A stretch of 64,000 bases of DNA from Mesostigma viride (lineage: Eukaryota > Streptophyta > Mesostigmatophyceae > Mesostigmatales > Mesostigmataceae), in assembly GCA_009746045.1 (NCBI GenBank), contig RPFO01000050.1, positions 186,001 to 250,000 on the forward strand. Direction: 5' to 3'. Shown here one piece after another: positions 1 through 11,813 of this stretch. Below the pieces are notes generated by a model. That model searched no databases, was not told the origin of the DNA, and saw only the letters and a list, made by a program, of their open reading frames with translations. The position numbers were made by a program, and so were the translations under genes. The stretch's first letter is position 1. Every line of letters begins with the position of its first letter.

Positions 1-184
1 TCAATGAATAGCCAAGGAATAGCACCAAAGAAAGTTCCCACCGTCCACAAAGGAAACGTTACGGGGCGCCACAATTGTGGTTGCAGCCGTTGAGGTCAAA
101 TTTACGTGCGCACCGTGCCCAAAACAACGTTGCAAGCTAGCGGTAAATACTCTCTTACTCTATTATTTCCATCTGTTTTCAGCC

Positions 185-739
185 ATGTCGGGTCGTAATC
201 ACCCGGATACGACTTTTAGAAGCCACATCCCACCCCCGCCCAAAGACCAGCGGCAGTTGCCCGTTAATCGCAAGGTAAAAGACTCCAGCAGCCTTTTGCC
301 GACTGAGAAAATGTGGTTTCCGGGGAGCCGGGCAGCGAAGCTTGAACGGAGTAACCCGGGCTCGGTAATGTTTAATCACACGACATCTATCGTCCCTGGG
401 TGCGTCGTTCAGCTTCGCAACGAGCTCGCCCCTAGTCAGCCTTTTTTCCTAGAAGTTGCGAAGATAGTGCCCGCGGACGCGATTCTAGATCCGTCGTCTG
501 GAGCAGCGGCCAATATCGACCCCACAGACAGGTGGGTGCTCGTCGGCTATTGGGTATACCGTGACAAGGAGCTTCCTCACGAGGTAGCTACCTTGTTGCG
601 GTGGCCGGAGACCACCATAACCCTGGTGGCTAGCGACCACAAGGCAGCGGTCCCCATCACGTCGGTGACGGACGTGGTGTCCGTGCTCCCGTTCTGGGAA
701 GTCGGCCGGGACGAGCTCTTCGCCGACTACGCGATTGAG
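185..739 (+). CDS. BAH-like domain protein, single exon of a longer gene
   Basis: This is one open exon of 185 codons starting at ATG 185. A pyrimidine-rich stretch ending in TTTTCAG lies at 176-182, just before the ATG. The reading frame runs to a good splice donor, GAG|GTATGT, at 739/740 in phase 0. Residues about 75-165 look like a bromo-adjacent homology (BAH) domain, a nucleosome or protein-binding module of chromatin proteins. The pattern is a hydrophobic strand, then WVLVGYWVYR (like the WFYRP strand of BAH), then an E-L...SDH...VPI segment and a final V-x-V strand. The N-terminal 50 residues are polar and proline-rich. The next exon is not recognised; a LINE tail and a 2.2-kb microsatellite follow downstream. 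The BAH call is by eye from pattern. It could instead be a transposon-captured domain. Confidence 0.5.
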
Positions 740-837
740 GTATGTGAAACTTGCGTGATGCCTTGAGTATGTGCGGCGTTTCAGTCCCATGCTCTGATTT
801 GTACAATATTGGATGTTTTTTCGGATTGGTGGCGAGT

Positions 838-1392
838 TATGGCCGACCTACCTTCAGCTCCGGCAGAGCGCAGGGGGGAAGCTGGTATGCTGGAGGGGGG
901 CGGTCATCCACGTTGTTTGCAAGCTCTGGCAAGCCCCTCCTGCCACCTCAGTCTAGGGAATATATAACAGTAGTGTAGATTACTCAGGCTTAGCCTAGCA
1001 TGTGGCTCTCGCGCATGTGCGCCCATAATGGCCCCCATGGATGATGCCTTCAGAATTTAGCCAAGCCATGCCTATAATGGGACCTCCCATGGATGTTGCA
1101 TTGAGAATTTAGCCATGCTATGCCTATGCAGAGAGACGCTCTCTGTTGAGAAGCCATGCCCTAGCTCTTGTATAGCCATGATGATCTTCCCCCCCATGCC
1201 CGGCACCCCTTAGTTGGGTTGAGCTCCGAGACAACATGGTGGTGCAGGTGCCCTTGGTGCACCTAGAGCAAGTGTCGCTTACATTCCCACCCTTGCAGGA
1301 AGTAGCCCAGAATGTATTAAAAGCCATATGCACCTTCTCAGGGATATGTGCTGCATGTACTCCAACGGAGTTATGTTCCTAATTAATTAATT
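838..1392 (+). mobile_element. LINE 3'-end fragment (or short non-autonomous LINE), AATT-tailed
   Basis: This 555-bp stretch aligns along its length with 62293-62899. Its 3' half also matches the minus-strand 3' UTR at 58079-58540 and the fragment at 20848-21026. It opens with a short ORF beginning MADLPSAPAE and ends in a small hairpin (stem ACTCC/GGAGT) followed by an (AATT)n tail at 1380-1392. That hairpin-plus-tail end is shared with every LINE-like copy in the window. No clear target-site duplication is visible. It lies just after the splice donor of the BAH-like exon, so it is probably intronic. Confidence 0.7.
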
Positions 1393-1660
1393 GATTACGG
1401 ATAATGATGGCTAAGTTTTGCGATATTAATGGCATCCCGTCATTATTGATCTTGGAATGATGGCTACTCCGCCGCTTCAAATGCTAGCCCTTCCTTGCAT
1501 CTTGCACTTGCGTTATTGTCTTTACCGCATTTTTCAAACCCGGTTGCGGCCGTGCCATGGTTTCAGCATTACTAATTATTTCTATGGTGTCAGGTAAGCT
1601 CCACAATGTCATGGCATTCTCCTTGAGCGTGCCACGTGCCTACACCCTTGCGTGCGTGAT
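1393..1660. other. AT-rich spacer
   Basis: Between the LINE tail and the microsatellite I see no convincing coding region. There is an isolated donor-like CAG|GTAAGC near 1592 on the plus strand, but no exon can be supported. Confidence 0.3.
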
Positions 1661-3880
1661 ATGGATGGATGGATGGAGGGATGGAGGGAGGGAGGGAGGG
1701 AGGGAGGGAGGGAGGGAGGGAGGGAGGGAGGGAGGGAGGGAGGGAGGGAGGGAGGGAGGGAGGGAGGGAGGGATGGAAGGAGGGATGGAGGGAGGGATGG
1801 ATGGAGGGATGGATGGAGGGATGGAGGGATGGATGGAGGGAGGGATGGAGGGAGGGATAGAGGGATGGAGGGATGGAGGGATGGTTGGATGGAGGGATGG
1901 AGGGATGGAGGGATGGAGGGATGGATGGAGGGATGGAGGGATGGATGGAGGGATGGATGGAGGGATGGAGGGAGGGATGGAGGGATGGATGGAGGGATGG
2001 ATGGAGGGATGGAGGGATGGATGGAGGGATGGATGGAGGGATGGATGGAGGGATGGAGGGATGGAGGGACGGAGGGATGGTTGGATGGAGGGTTGGAGGG
2101 ATGGAGGGATGGAGGGATGGAGGGATGGATGGAGGGATGGAGGGATGGAGGGATGGAGGGATGGAGGGATGGAGGGATGGAGGGATGGAGGGATGGAGGG
2201 ATGGAGGGATGGAGGGATGGAGGGATGGAGGGATGGAGGGATCAGTGGAGGGATGGAGGGATGGAGGGATGGAGGGATGGAGGGATGGAGGGATGGAGGG
2301 ATGGAGGGATGGAGGGATGGAGGGATGGAGGGATGGAGGCATGGAGGGATGGATGGAGGGATGGATAGAGGGATGGATAGAGGGATGGATAGAGGGATGG
2401 ATGGAGGGATGGAGGGATGGAGGGATGGAGGGATGGAGGGAGGGAGGGGGGATGGAGGGAGGGAGGGAGGGAGGGAGGGGGGGAGGGAGGGAGGGAGGGA
2501 GGGAGGGAGGAGGGAGGGAGGGAGGGAGGGAGGGAGGGAGGAGGGAGGGAGGGAGGGAGGGAGGGAGGGATGGAGGGAGGGAGGGATGTAGGGAGGGAGG
2601 GATGGAGGGATGGAGGGACGGAGGGATGGTTGGATGGAGGGTTGGAGGGATGGAGGGATGGAGGGATGGAGGGATGGAGGGAGGGAGGGAGGGATGGCGG
2701 GATGGATGGAGGGATGGAGGGATGGAGGGAGTGAGGGAGGGAGGGAGTGAGGGATGGACGGATGGATGGAGGAGGGAGGGAGGGAGGGAGGGAGGGAGGG
2801 AGGGAGGGAGGGAGGGAGGAGGGATGGATGGAGGGAGGGAGGGAGGGAGGGAGGGAGGAGGGAGGGAGGGAGGGAGGGAGGGAGGAGGGAGGGAGGGAGG
2901 GAGGGAGGGAGGAGGGAGGGAGGGAGGGAGGAGGGAGGGAGGGAGGGAGGGAGGGAGGGAGGGAGGGAGGGAGGGAGGAGAGATGGAGGGATGGACGGAG
3001 GGATGGAGGGATGGAGGGATGGAGGGATGGAGGGATGGAGGGATGGAGGGAGGGAGGGATGGAGGGAGGGAGGGAGGAGGGAGGGAGGGAGGGAGGGAGG
3101 GAGGGAGGGAGGGAGGGAGGGAGGGAGGAGGGAGGAGGGAGGGAGGGAGGGAGGGAGGGAGGAAGGAAGGGAGGGAGGGAGGGAGGGAGGAGGGAGGGAG
3201 GGAGGGAGGGAGGGAGGGAGGGAGGGAGGGAGGGAGGGAGGGAGGGAGGGAGGGAGGAGGGAGGGAGGGAGGGAGGGAGGGAGGGAGGGAGGGAGGGAGG
3301 GAGGGAGCGAGGGAGGGACGGATGGAGGGATGGAGAGATGGAGGGATGGACGGAGGGATGGAGGGATGGATGGATGGAGGGATGGAGGGATGGAGGGATG
3401 GAGGGATGGAGGGATGGAGGGATGGAGGGATGGAGGGATGGAGGGATGGAGGGATGGAGGGATGGAGGGATGGAGGGATGGATGGAGGGATGGATAGAGG
3501 GATGGATAGAGGGATGGATGGAGGGATGGAGGGATGGAGGGATGGAGGGATGGAGGGATGGAGGGAGGGAGGGAGGGAGGAGGAGGGAGGGAGGAGGAAG
3601 GAGGGAGGGAGGGAGGGAGGGATGGAGGGAGGGAGGGAGGGATGGAGGGAGGGAGGGAGGGGAGGAGGGAGGAGGGAGGGAGGGAGGGAGGGAGGGAGGG
3701 AGGGAGGGAGGGAGGGAGGGAGGGAGGGAGGGAGGGAGGGAGGGAGCGAGGGAGGGACGGATGGAGGGATGGAGAGATGGAGGGATGGACGGAGGGATGG
3801 AGGGATGGAGGGATGGAGGGATGGAGGGATGGAGGGAGGGAGGGAGGGAGGGAGGGAGGGAGGGAGGGAGGGAGGGATGG
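1661..3880. repeat. 2.2-kb GGGA/GGAT tetranucleotide microsatellite
   Basis: The plus strand is almost purely G and A with scattered T. It is built from GGGA and GGAT tetramers, with blocks in which one or the other dominates. Rare variants mark internal duplications. A block with GAGCGAGGGAGGGACGG occurs near 3304 and again near 3742. A GGACGGAGGGATGGTTGG block occurs near 2066 and near 2616. Because the unit is 4 nt and rarely contains stops, several frames on both strands are open for hundreds of codons (SLPP/SIPP-type on minus, GREGG/GWRDG-type on plus). I regard these as artefacts. The purine-strand bias and runs of G make triplex or quadruplex structure plausible. Confidence 0.97.
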
Positions 3881-3975
3881 AGACTGCATTGATTGGGCTA
3901 TGTTTGCTAGCATTTGGCAACTATTTTCCGATTGATGTGAATGCCAAGAACAACTATATAACACCAATTGGTTAC

Positions 3976-6900
3976 CTCAGTTTGGATGATCTTGAGAAGG
4001 GCCTCCACAATGCGCGTGACGCAGTGCTCCCAGTCGAACCCGTATTGCCACGCTGGGATACCGGGAATCAGGTCATGGTCGCTCTTCCGGTCCATCGGCA
4101 TGGTACGGTGGACCCGAAGCAAAGCACTTGAGGGAAGTGCCTTGCCCGATGTCCGTGCCGACCGGCGTTGGCTTGCCCTGGCTCCGCCATCGCTTGGCTG
4201 CGCGTCAGTGGAGGTCTCGTCATCAGGGTACAACGCGAGATTGATCGTTGGGCCCACGGTCGTGTCGGTGGTGTACTTTCGGAGCTCCAGCTCCGACTCC
4301 CACGCTGGCCCAGTACGAGGTTGCCCGGCAAACCATTTGTTGATTTCCCTCGCCTCGCGAACCCCCATGAAATGGCGGCGGGCGAATTCCGGGAGCGTCT
4401 CCCCTGGGAGGGGATGGGCCATCTGAAACAGAACGAAGCGGTCGTCCTCGTGCGCATCACAAAGATGGCAAAAGTGCTTGTCGGGGTCCGACATGCCACC
4501 GCACCCTGAATGAAGGAAGCACACAGCCCACAGAAAACAAGTCACCATTGCATGCCAAACTTAATTGTTCATAATAACCATTGCAACACCAGCCTGCGCT
4601 CGATGCGGGCAACTCCGTGGCAAGGCAAGGGAGGTCACGCAGGCAGGGGGGGGCACGTGGCATGTGCCGCGCACACGAGCGTGCAATAAGAGCGGGCAAA
4701 AGCATGGCAAGGCAAGGGAGGTCACGCAGGCAAGGGGGGGGCACGTGGCACGCGCCGCGCACACGAGCGTGCAATAAGAGCGGGCAACTCCGTGGCAAGG
4801 CAAGGAGGTGACGCAGGCAAGGGGGGGCACGTGGCATGTGCCGCGCACACGAGCGTGCAATAAGAGCGGGCAAAGCCATGGCAAGGCAACTTAGGGAGGT
4901 CACGCAGGCAAGGGGGGGGCACGTGGCATGTGCCGCGCACACGAGCGTGCAATAAGAGCGGGCAAAGCCATGGCAAGGCAAGCGAGGTCACGCAGGCAAG
5001 GGGGGGGCACGTGGCACGCGCCGCGAACACGAGCGTGCAATAAGAGCGGGCAACTCCGTGGCAAGGCAAGCGAGGTCACGCAGGCAAGGGGGGGGCACGT
5101 GGCACGCGCCGCGCACACGAGCGTGCAATAAGAGCGGGCAAAGCCATGGCCCAGCAAGCGAGGTGACGCAGGCAAAGGGACAGACCTAAACACCGACCAT
5201 GGCACATCAAGAGCGACGGAACTTATGGAAGGCTGCCCGGGTCCGGAAGCTAAGGGGGCGGGGTGGTGGTGGGCGTGGGGGGTTGGGGCATTTGAAACGA
5301 GAAATACCGTACCTCGCATCGCCCACTGCCATGCCATGTCGCCGAGGATGAAGACCCGGAACTTGATCATGATCTCCACACCATCGAGCACCACGGGGAT
5401 CTCATGCCCGGCCAGGTACTTGATGACCTCCAGCCACGCTGCTGCATTCTTGAGCAGGTTCGCTCGCTTGTCACCCCCGGGGGATTCTAGGTTGACTGAC
5501 ACCCAGTCTGGCCTCTGCCATAGGTCTGGGAATGCTGGGTCGACTGGGCGTATCGACATCGCTAGCATGTTCATCGTGCCGGCGCCTAAGCGGGTTCGAT
5601 GACCATCGCCGCCGCAGCCGATGTCCAGCTTAGCCCGTTTCGTGACCTTCATGTCCCGCCACACTGGTGAATCGGGGTTTTCCAGGAAAAGCCTCATCAC
5701 CATCAACTGCACACAGCACATGCGGGCGCGCAAGTCACAATTTATAACTCCAAGGCAGATTTAGGTAACCGTGACAGCACATACATGCTAGGACGATGTA
5801 AGGAAAATTCCAGTTAATGAACACGCGGGGGGAAAAAATGTGCAATTCAGATTGACACTAGCTTTCCACTGACCTGAGCTGAGTTGGTGGGGTGATTTTG
5901 CCAGCCGTAGACGCCTGTCTCGAAGTCCGGCATCGCGGTGACATCCTCAGCGATGTTCGTGCGATATAGTGGTACGATGCTGTCCACTCTCTCGGTCTGG
6001 TCCTTGCGGGCTTGTTGGATTAACTGCTCGCAGGGGACTACAGGCCCAAGGATTTTCTTGGCCCCGGCTGTGACCCTCACGGAGCATCCGCCTGGGATTG
6101 TATCGCGCAGCTTCACCCACAAGCGTGCGTCTCTCACGTCCCTGCTGTGCTTGGCTATGGCGCGCTCGTCAAACCTGCGCTTGTCGCGCGCGGGGAGGGA
6201 CAAGAGGACCCCTTGAGATGACAACCTGGTCTCCCCCGTCCCGATGTGCTTCTTCAGGATCTCCTGGTCAGGCCACGCGACGGGTGCAGGGGGCCGCTTG
6301 TGCTGCAGCGTAGCGATGCGCGTTCTCATAATCCTCAGCATCGGCAGTGACTTTTTTGCCATGCCGATGCTAAAGGACATGAGGCTGTCCCGCGCACCCA
6401 GCAGAGCATCTCGCCTCGTTACCAAGGTCTTCTTGTTGCGCCTGTGGACCACATCAGCCAGTTCACCATCTGCATTCATGGTGAGACACCTGCGGGAGCG
6501 ATCCAGCTCCCTCTGCAGCTCAAAAACTGGCCACTTCTCCATTTCCTTGAGCTTCTCCTTCTTGCGGTCCACCTCGGCGTCCAGCTGGGCGCACTCCGCC
6601 GTAACCTCCTCCAGCTTCCTCTTCAGGGCTGCCCTCGGCTCCCGGGCATCCTCCTCTTGCAAGGTCTTGATCTCATCTTGCAGCTCCAGGTAGTCTTTGA
6701 TGCTGGTGTTAAGCACGCCTTGTCTAAAGGCCAAGTCAGCCTGGAGCTGCGCGATGGATGCGAGGAGCTGTTGCTCTCTCGCTGCCCACTGTCCTCGCTC
6801 TTCCAATAGAGCGCCATCTGCATCGGAGAGGGGCAGTAGGAACCCTTTCAATATTGCCCGAATCAAGTCTGGGATGCTTCCATCCATCCCAGCTGGCAGA

Positions 6901-7067
6901 GCATTTACAAATCCCAAATGGCGAGCGAGGCCCTTGAAGGCCATGACTTCACCATCGGTGAGGCCAGCTATTTCTATCTTATTGTGCTTGCCCGTATTGC
7001 TCAAATGGTCTTCCAGCAGGACTTGGTGAACACGTAACGCTGCATGGAACAAGGTAGTGGTGGACAC
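3976..7067 (-). CDS. Three-exon coiled-coil / cysteine-cluster protein, partial at the 3' side
   Basis: Three minus-strand exons join cleanly: 7067-5874, 5706-5313 and 4505-3976. Donors are CAG|GTCAGT, GAG|GTACGG and GAG|GTAACC; acceptors are TGTGCAG and ATTCAG. Phases match (0, 1, 0), giving 706 codons before a further donor at 3976/3975. Exon 1 has a charged coiled coil at about residues 95-190. Exon 2 has a [10 protein letters not shown] segment. Exon 3 opens with GCGG and a cluster [11 protein letters not shown] that could bind zinc. The combination of a GDG segment, a receptor-like middle and a C-x2-C-x2-H-x-DDR cluster recalls a large uncharacterised eukaryotic family, possibly transposon-related. 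I do not assign a function. The start is uncertain because an acceptor-like CATGCAG lies just inside the first codons. Later exons would lie beyond the microsatellite. Confidence 0.6.
4608..5176. repeat. 87-88-bp intronic minisatellite, about 6.5 units
   Basis: Units begin near 4608, 4695, 4783, 4870, 4961, 5049 and 5137. Each contains AGGTCACGCAGGCA, a G7-8 run, a GCACGTGGCAYGYGCCGCGC core and GAGCGTGCAATAAGAGCGGG. The unit opening alternates between CAACTCCGTGG and CAAAGCCATGG types, which suggests a two-unit higher-order pattern. It lies wholly inside the 807-bp intron (4506-5312) of the minus-strand gene. Confidence 0.93.
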
Positions 7068-8679
7068 AAATCAATATGAGGGTTTCAGGGGACCGTAGTG
7101 GGTAGATTTTTTTTGAGTGAGTAAAAATTCAGCTTTTATTTCATATCATTCCTATGTCAATTGGGAAGTCTCTGTGTTGATTGGAACCTGTAACTATAGC
7201 GACTAATTGTTGATGACACCACTAGTTGAGGGTACTACCCCGCCCCCACCATACACCAATGGTGAGCTACAAATGCATGCACCAAGCAAGAAAAAATAAA
7301 CCCAAGACTGCAAAAATATGAGAAACAAGACCCCCTATTATTAACAAAGGAATTTGCCATCATAACGAGCTGAAATTTTGCAGCAGTGCGGTTCAGCCCC
7401 CTCGGCCCTCGGCCAGTTTTGAATACAAGTACGTGGTGTTGATCATTTTACAATGTGATTGGTCTGATTTCACTAATTAAGAGGGAAAAAAGACGCGACT
7501 TTGGGAGAGAAACTGATTAACTATGAGGAATACTCATTCTTTTACTGAGCTGAATAGCCACAATGTTTCACCAAGGGGGCAGCTACATGGGAGTACGTGG
7601 TTTGCATAAGAACGGTTTGCCCATTCTCCTAAATGATAATATTCGTCCTAAATAGCGTCGTTTTCTTTAGCTCACCACCGGTGCGTGGTTGGGGGTAACC
7701 CCCAATAACCCCCAACAAAAAAGTACCCCCAACAAGTGCAGTGGGATAAATGCCCAACAAACATCATCTTCACGGTCCCCAAGCATTATTGGATATGCTT
7801 CAAATGCATTACATTTATAAAAGGTATTTTTGGTGGGGTGCTAGGGATGTCCCCTCCCCTTCAGATGAATCGCAGAGTTCTAAGCAAAGAAACAATTCCA
7901 AAGCAAAGAACCAACTCCATTATTAACATACAGCTACCAATGCACTCGGTGCACTAAATTACATGCAAGAGGCCTACCTCCATTTGCTCAATTGCACAAG
8001 TAAAACAGTCACGTCATTGCTAATATCCTAGGCACACAACTGCTCACAACACAAGACCGTTTTTCCCAATGCTGTGAGAATATATTATTTCAAAGCCTGT
8101 GAGAATCTCAGCTGGGCTAGTGAATATCTGAAGGATGAGCTGTGAGGGAGAACGAGGAATGTAAACTGAAAAGGAAGTTTATGTTGGAACACAAGGTTTT
8201 TTCCAGTTCAGAACCAGTAATGGCTTCAATTGTAAATTAAAGCACGCCAGCAGTATCAAAATGCATGGAGCCACTTCAAGCTGTAAAGTCTTCAACCTAG
8301 AAGGAGGCCTAAAATGCATGGAAAGGATGTCCACGTGGGTTTGTTGCCATGTACGTACCTTCCACGAGGGTGGCCAACGTTGCCACTGGCTGTTGCCTTT
8401 GGGAGATTTTATCAGGCATCTGCATGCAGCAAACGGGTACATTTTGCATTGCAGAAACGATTGCATACTACGCATGTTCATAGCGTCAGGCGAGTGCGGG
8501 ACACAAGTTCACTGCGATAAATTGCGACGGCAGTGCAGGGCGCGTATACGAACGTGATGCACCAATACTGCGTGCACCGAGACGTGGCATCGCAGGCGTG
8601 GCAGTGCTGCACATTGTTTCTAAACGACAGTGCAGCACATTGCACCACGGCACGTGACTAATTAAACCAAAGCCTGGCC
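7068..8679. other. Intergenic AT-rich sequence with one old repeat segment
   Basis: No gene is recognised. About 7640-7810 resembles 19690-19805 and 27130-27245 inside the 7.3-kb element copies: GYGGGTARTACCCCCAAC-type motifs followed by a similar CCCAA...CATCAT...GGTCCCCAA order. It is probably an old shared repeat. The rest shows nothing I can support. Confidence 0.4.
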
Positions 8680-8683
8680 TTAA

Positions 8684-10372
8684 CCCCTAAATGGTCTGAG
8701 ATCCTGCCGATAAATCGGCTGGATCTTCACAATTTTGCAAACCAGATGCCATCCAACCTACCCATATCCAATGGCCGTCCTTGGGGGCCAAGCATGTCCA
8801 TGAGTTGCCCTTCGGGTTGGTATATCACAACCTCACATATATGCAGGGTAGGCCATGTTTAACTGCCGTCAAAGTCAGGGGGGTCAAGACGCGCGTTTTC
8901 ATTTTTGGTAGAATGTGCATTTTGAATTATGTTATAAGACCTAGGCACCTACCACTTCAGGGATGATAAACAATTAGTTGCTGAACAGTTTGAGCCATTG
9001 GGGTCATCATTTGGGTGGGTATACCAGCAGTTGCACCCAGTACAGCCCATAGGGGTACCGTTGGTAAAAAGCAACCAAGGGAGTAGGGGTGGGCATACTA
9101 CCTACTAATATGGCCACCAACCATGCCAAACAATACATTTCCCTTCCACAATGATGGGGAAACATAACTGCATCATCACACTGCCCTTACATGGCACCTA
9201 TGTGCAGGTGCCACCTTGTCCATGCACGTAGGTAACGTGGTACGGATACCCTACGCAAGGCATACATTCTAGGAGGCAGCCACCAACAAACTAGTGGTGT
9301 TGAGCCTATTTCAGCCTGCCCTAGCAAGGATAAACTAGGCCTAAGCTGCTATAGCTTGCCAGGTGATGGCCAGCACACCTGGTGGCACATGCTGTCAATG
9401 GGAAGCTTTTACTCACCAGTTACGTGCTTGATGATGCCACAGAGACCAGCCAACTGCCTCACACTCATGCAATATGTGTATGGGAAATGTATAACAAACA
9501 TATATGGAGGTATTCAAACCCATACAGCCTCTAAAACTTATCACCATCACCCTGTGGCAGGTCAACTGATTGAGGGAAGCATCTAAGAAGGGTGTTTTAG
9601 AAAGGGGCCAGGCCAGGGTCAAGAAAGAGCATGAATAGTGCAAAAAGAATGTGCTACACAAGCTAGAACGTATATATAAACGTCAAACATCGATAGGAAA
9701 ACGATGATTAAGCTTTACCAGGCATGGATGGCGTTACCTTGGCCCAGGCGGTGGCCGCAAAATGGCGCATTTCGGCACACCAAAGTTGTGCAGCATGGTC
9801 GCTGGATTCGGCGATTTCTGGCCACCCTTGCACGTTTACGACTACTATGTATCATAAAAAGTACAAAGAAACCGATATATCCTTTAAAATACGCCGGAAA
9901 GGTATTGCTGTCAACGTTTCTATCGTCCGGCCTGATCGCAGTTTTTTCCAGCAAGAACGCTGCCGACACCTATCAAATGGCATTCCCGCGAACCAAAAAT
10001 TGGCCTGTATGATCTTTAGGACGTATAAAATCAATACCCTAAGTTTGGCCAGAAATATCGAACGCAAACGTAAATGCCATGCGTGGGCGCAAGCCGCCAT
10101 GGCCAGGTCGTCGTTTTCCGGAATGCACGTTGTACGTGAAAAAGTACCCTGACCCCTTGTACTTTGACCGGCCAGAACACCTCTATAACTTTGTCAAAAG
10201 TATGCAAACCCTAGTACCATGCTGTGAAGAATTTTATAAACTTTCGATCTTCTCAGCTAAACTTTTCCTAATTCTCAATAGATTTCGCGGCATCTGGTCC
10301 CCCGAGAAGGGGCCGATGCATCGGCTGGAACTCGATTTTTGGCGGAAAATCGGCAGCAAGACCATTTAGGGG
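8684..10372 (+). mobile_element. piggyBac-like non-autonomous transposon, family 1, copy 1
   Basis: The element is 1,689 bp, flanked by TTAA on both sides (8680-8683 and 10373-10376). Its terminal inverted repeats begin CCCCTAAATGGTCT. TTAA duplications with C-rich tips are typical of the piggyBac superfamily. Just inside the ends sit near-palindromes (GCCGATAAATCGGC on the left, GCCGATGCATCGGC on the right). No transposase ORF is present; short ORFs are not convincing. An inverted copy of nearly the same length lies at 31833-33529. The superfamily call rests on TSD and tips only. Confidence 0.85.
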
Positions 10373-10376
10373 TTAA

Positions 10377-11813
10377 AGCCTAGAAAAAGCCGACACGGTG
10401 TTGCCTGCAAGGGGCAGCGCTTGTTGTGGCCGGCAAAGGAACTTGAAATGCCAGGAACTTGACAAAGATTAACCTGGCATGCGCCAGCAATCTTAAGCAG
10501 TCTAATCAGCATCCACGCTTCAACAAAAAAACCCACCTTATTTCGTCATTCGGAATGTCGTCGGCAGTTAGGTCGCGCCAGTTCCCGGGTCGCCTGGGCA
10601 CTCGCAAGGCCTGCACACAGAGTAACTGCGCCGAAATGCACAGGTGCTTTACGACAAACTGCAGGAAACCAAAATTACCTTATAGCACCTTTTCCGAAGC
10701 TCGGGCATACGGTCGCATCCCGCTGCGAGTTTTCAAAAGCAATATAATGCAACGTCCTGACCCTCGAGCCCGTTTTCCCAGTTTCTGCGCACCCATTGGA
10801 CAAGAAATTCAAATTTCGCGGCGACCGGCGCAACGCCACAACACGCACGACTTAAAATCAGGTCTAAAACTTGCAAAACAATCATATTTCTCCCTACATT
10901 TATCCTCCTCGACCACTCTGGCTGGCAGCCATGACCTCCAAGTGCCGTTCAACGTCCCTAACGTCTAAAACAACGTAATTTACGTTGCTATGCATCGTCC
11001 AGCCAAAAATACAGTACAGTAATGTCAACGACGCGGGTCAGACTGGGTCGACAGGGAGTCGTGCTTGAACTTCCCAAGTTTTATGGGGGAATCTCGCGAA
11101 ACCTTAGAAACATTTTTGCCCAGCATTTGTGCTTGACAGTACGGTACGTGCGCTGGTTGGTCCTCTGACAGTTCCCTGTGCCAGGGCCAACCGGCTGCCC
11201 GTCAGTTGCCCCCGTTCAGAAAGTTTCGTCGAACTTTACTTCAGATTTGGAAATCATGAACGTGCGGTTGGAGTTTCGCGGGGGAACCCAAGTTCGCAAG
11301 TAATCCGCCAATGATGCGCTTCGAACACTTGCCCGCTAAAAATTCAACAGCCGCTCCGGCTGGCCACTTAAACGAAACTTGATGATGACCGATGCTTGGC
11401 ATCAGTGGGACCCGAACAGCGCCACATGGCCTCTGCCGAGCAAGTCGTCCGCAAACTCCCACACAGTCACCATCGCAGCATCCGAGGTCATCCTCACCTA
11501 TTGGATCCCGGCGAAGAAGCCCACCTCGCGCCACTTGGTGTCTTTGGATGCCAAGAACTGAAAGGCTGTCTGCTGCGTGCCTGACCGCGCTCAAGCAGGT
11601 GCCAAGGGACGCAGGTCACCCGACGGTTGACTGGCAACTAGCTTCAACTCCCAAGGGCCAAGGGTGTGGTGCGCATGGCTGAACGTTGCTGGCAAACGAT
11701 CTTGGAGCAGGTGATGGGTGGCAAGCTCTGCCTGGTAGGACAACTTGTGTGCAGCTATGAGATTGTGCACGAGTCCGTCGGCGGCCGCACAGTGAACCGT
11801 CCTAGAAGATTCC
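10377..11813. other. Unassigned region, possible upstream exons
   Basis: No recognisable product. A stretch near 11386-11560 reads as polar protein in one frame (AWHQWDPNSATWP...) and 11666-11960 in another. These could be exons of the Ala/Pro-rich gene that follows, but no splice pair could be fixed. Confidence 0.3.

Noticed and set aside
1557-4131. Very long ORFs on both strands (up to about 776 codons) with GREGG, GWRDG or SLPP/SIPP repeats
   Set aside because: They arise because GGGA/GGAT tetramers lack stops in several frames. Several overlapping frames are open at once and there is no codon bias or domain.
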